Shown here piece after piece: positions 5,756-5,771 of a stretch of DNA of 5,771 nucleotides (position 1 is the stretch's first letter; every line of letters starts with the position of its first letter). The DNA is from an uncultured Clostridium sp. (lineage in GTDB: Bacteria > Bacillota > Clostridia > TANB77 > CAG-508): positions 1-5,771 of the forward strand of contig CAMMMI010000095.1 of assembly GCA_946497905.1 (NCBI GenBank), written 5' to 3'. Below the pieces are notes generated by a model, which saw only the letters and a program-made list of their open reading frames with translations, had not been told where the DNA came from and searched no databases. A program made the translations under genes and the position numbers.

Positions 5756-5771
5756 TAAACACAGAAAAAAT

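Larger units (their letters stand above)
5408..5771 (-). other. Non-coding structured leader and promoter region
   Basis: This 364-base stretch upstream of the first leftward gene holds no convincing gene on either strand. From right to left it contains a promoter (5755-5727), four closely spaced inverted repeats (5706-5603), a long U-tailed hairpin (5548-5484) and a near-perfect Shine-Dalgarno GGAAAGGAGG (5470-5461). If transcription starts near 5720, the 5' leader is about 310 nt, far longer than the other gaps here, which suggests regulation in the RNA or a replication/partition site in the DNA. No known riboswitch, tRNA or CRISPR repeat is recognised. Confidence 0.6.

Overview
This is an AT-rich, accessory-type window. 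All recognisable genes lie on the minus strand and are packed with short gaps and strong AGGAG-type ribosome binding sites. That points to a low-GC Firmicute (Clostridia or Bacilli-like) phage, plasmid or other mobile element rather than a chromosomal core region. Stops used are TAA and TAG, and nothing suggests UGA reassignment.

Layout in transcription order (right to left): a promoter at 5755-5727; a roughly 300-nt structured leader with four small inverted repeats and one long U-tailed hairpin; an unrecognised small protein (5407-5045); a Cys-rich protein of the phage recombination-directionality-factor-like ('hydrolase or metal-binding') family (5021-3941); a short intergenic region with a second promoter and an overlapping 13-bp palindrome; a small SH3/KOW-like protein (3813-3594); a Rad50/SbcC-like zinc-hook ATPase (3581-1599); a hairpin terminator or attenuator; an N6-adenine methyltransferase-fold protein ending in a clamp-binding-like QISLF (1538-746); a DUF3846-like protein (726-310); and the start of a ribosomal protein bS6 homologue that runs off the left edge (292-1). 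The set reads as a DNA-metabolism/early module of a mobile element.

The main observation concerns CGG. Three separate genes (methyltransferase, SH3/KOW-like, RDF-like) are each broken by exactly one +1 frame change. In all three the change falls at an in-frame CGG codon. Skipping the C leaves GGA, GGT and GGA, which read as glycine where glycine fits the family, and this restores the full protein. These three are the only in-frame CGG codons found in the annotated genes. Two other CGG trinucleotides lie out of frame in the methyltransferase and cause no disruption, while CGT, CGA, CGC and AGA codons are read normally. This suggests programmed +1 frameshifting or quadruplet decoding at CGG(N), perhaps in a host without a CGG-reading tRNA. 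Assembly error or real mutation must be excluded.

A second pattern is that four of the six complete proteins end in Ala-Ala, which resembles an ssrA/ClpXP degron.
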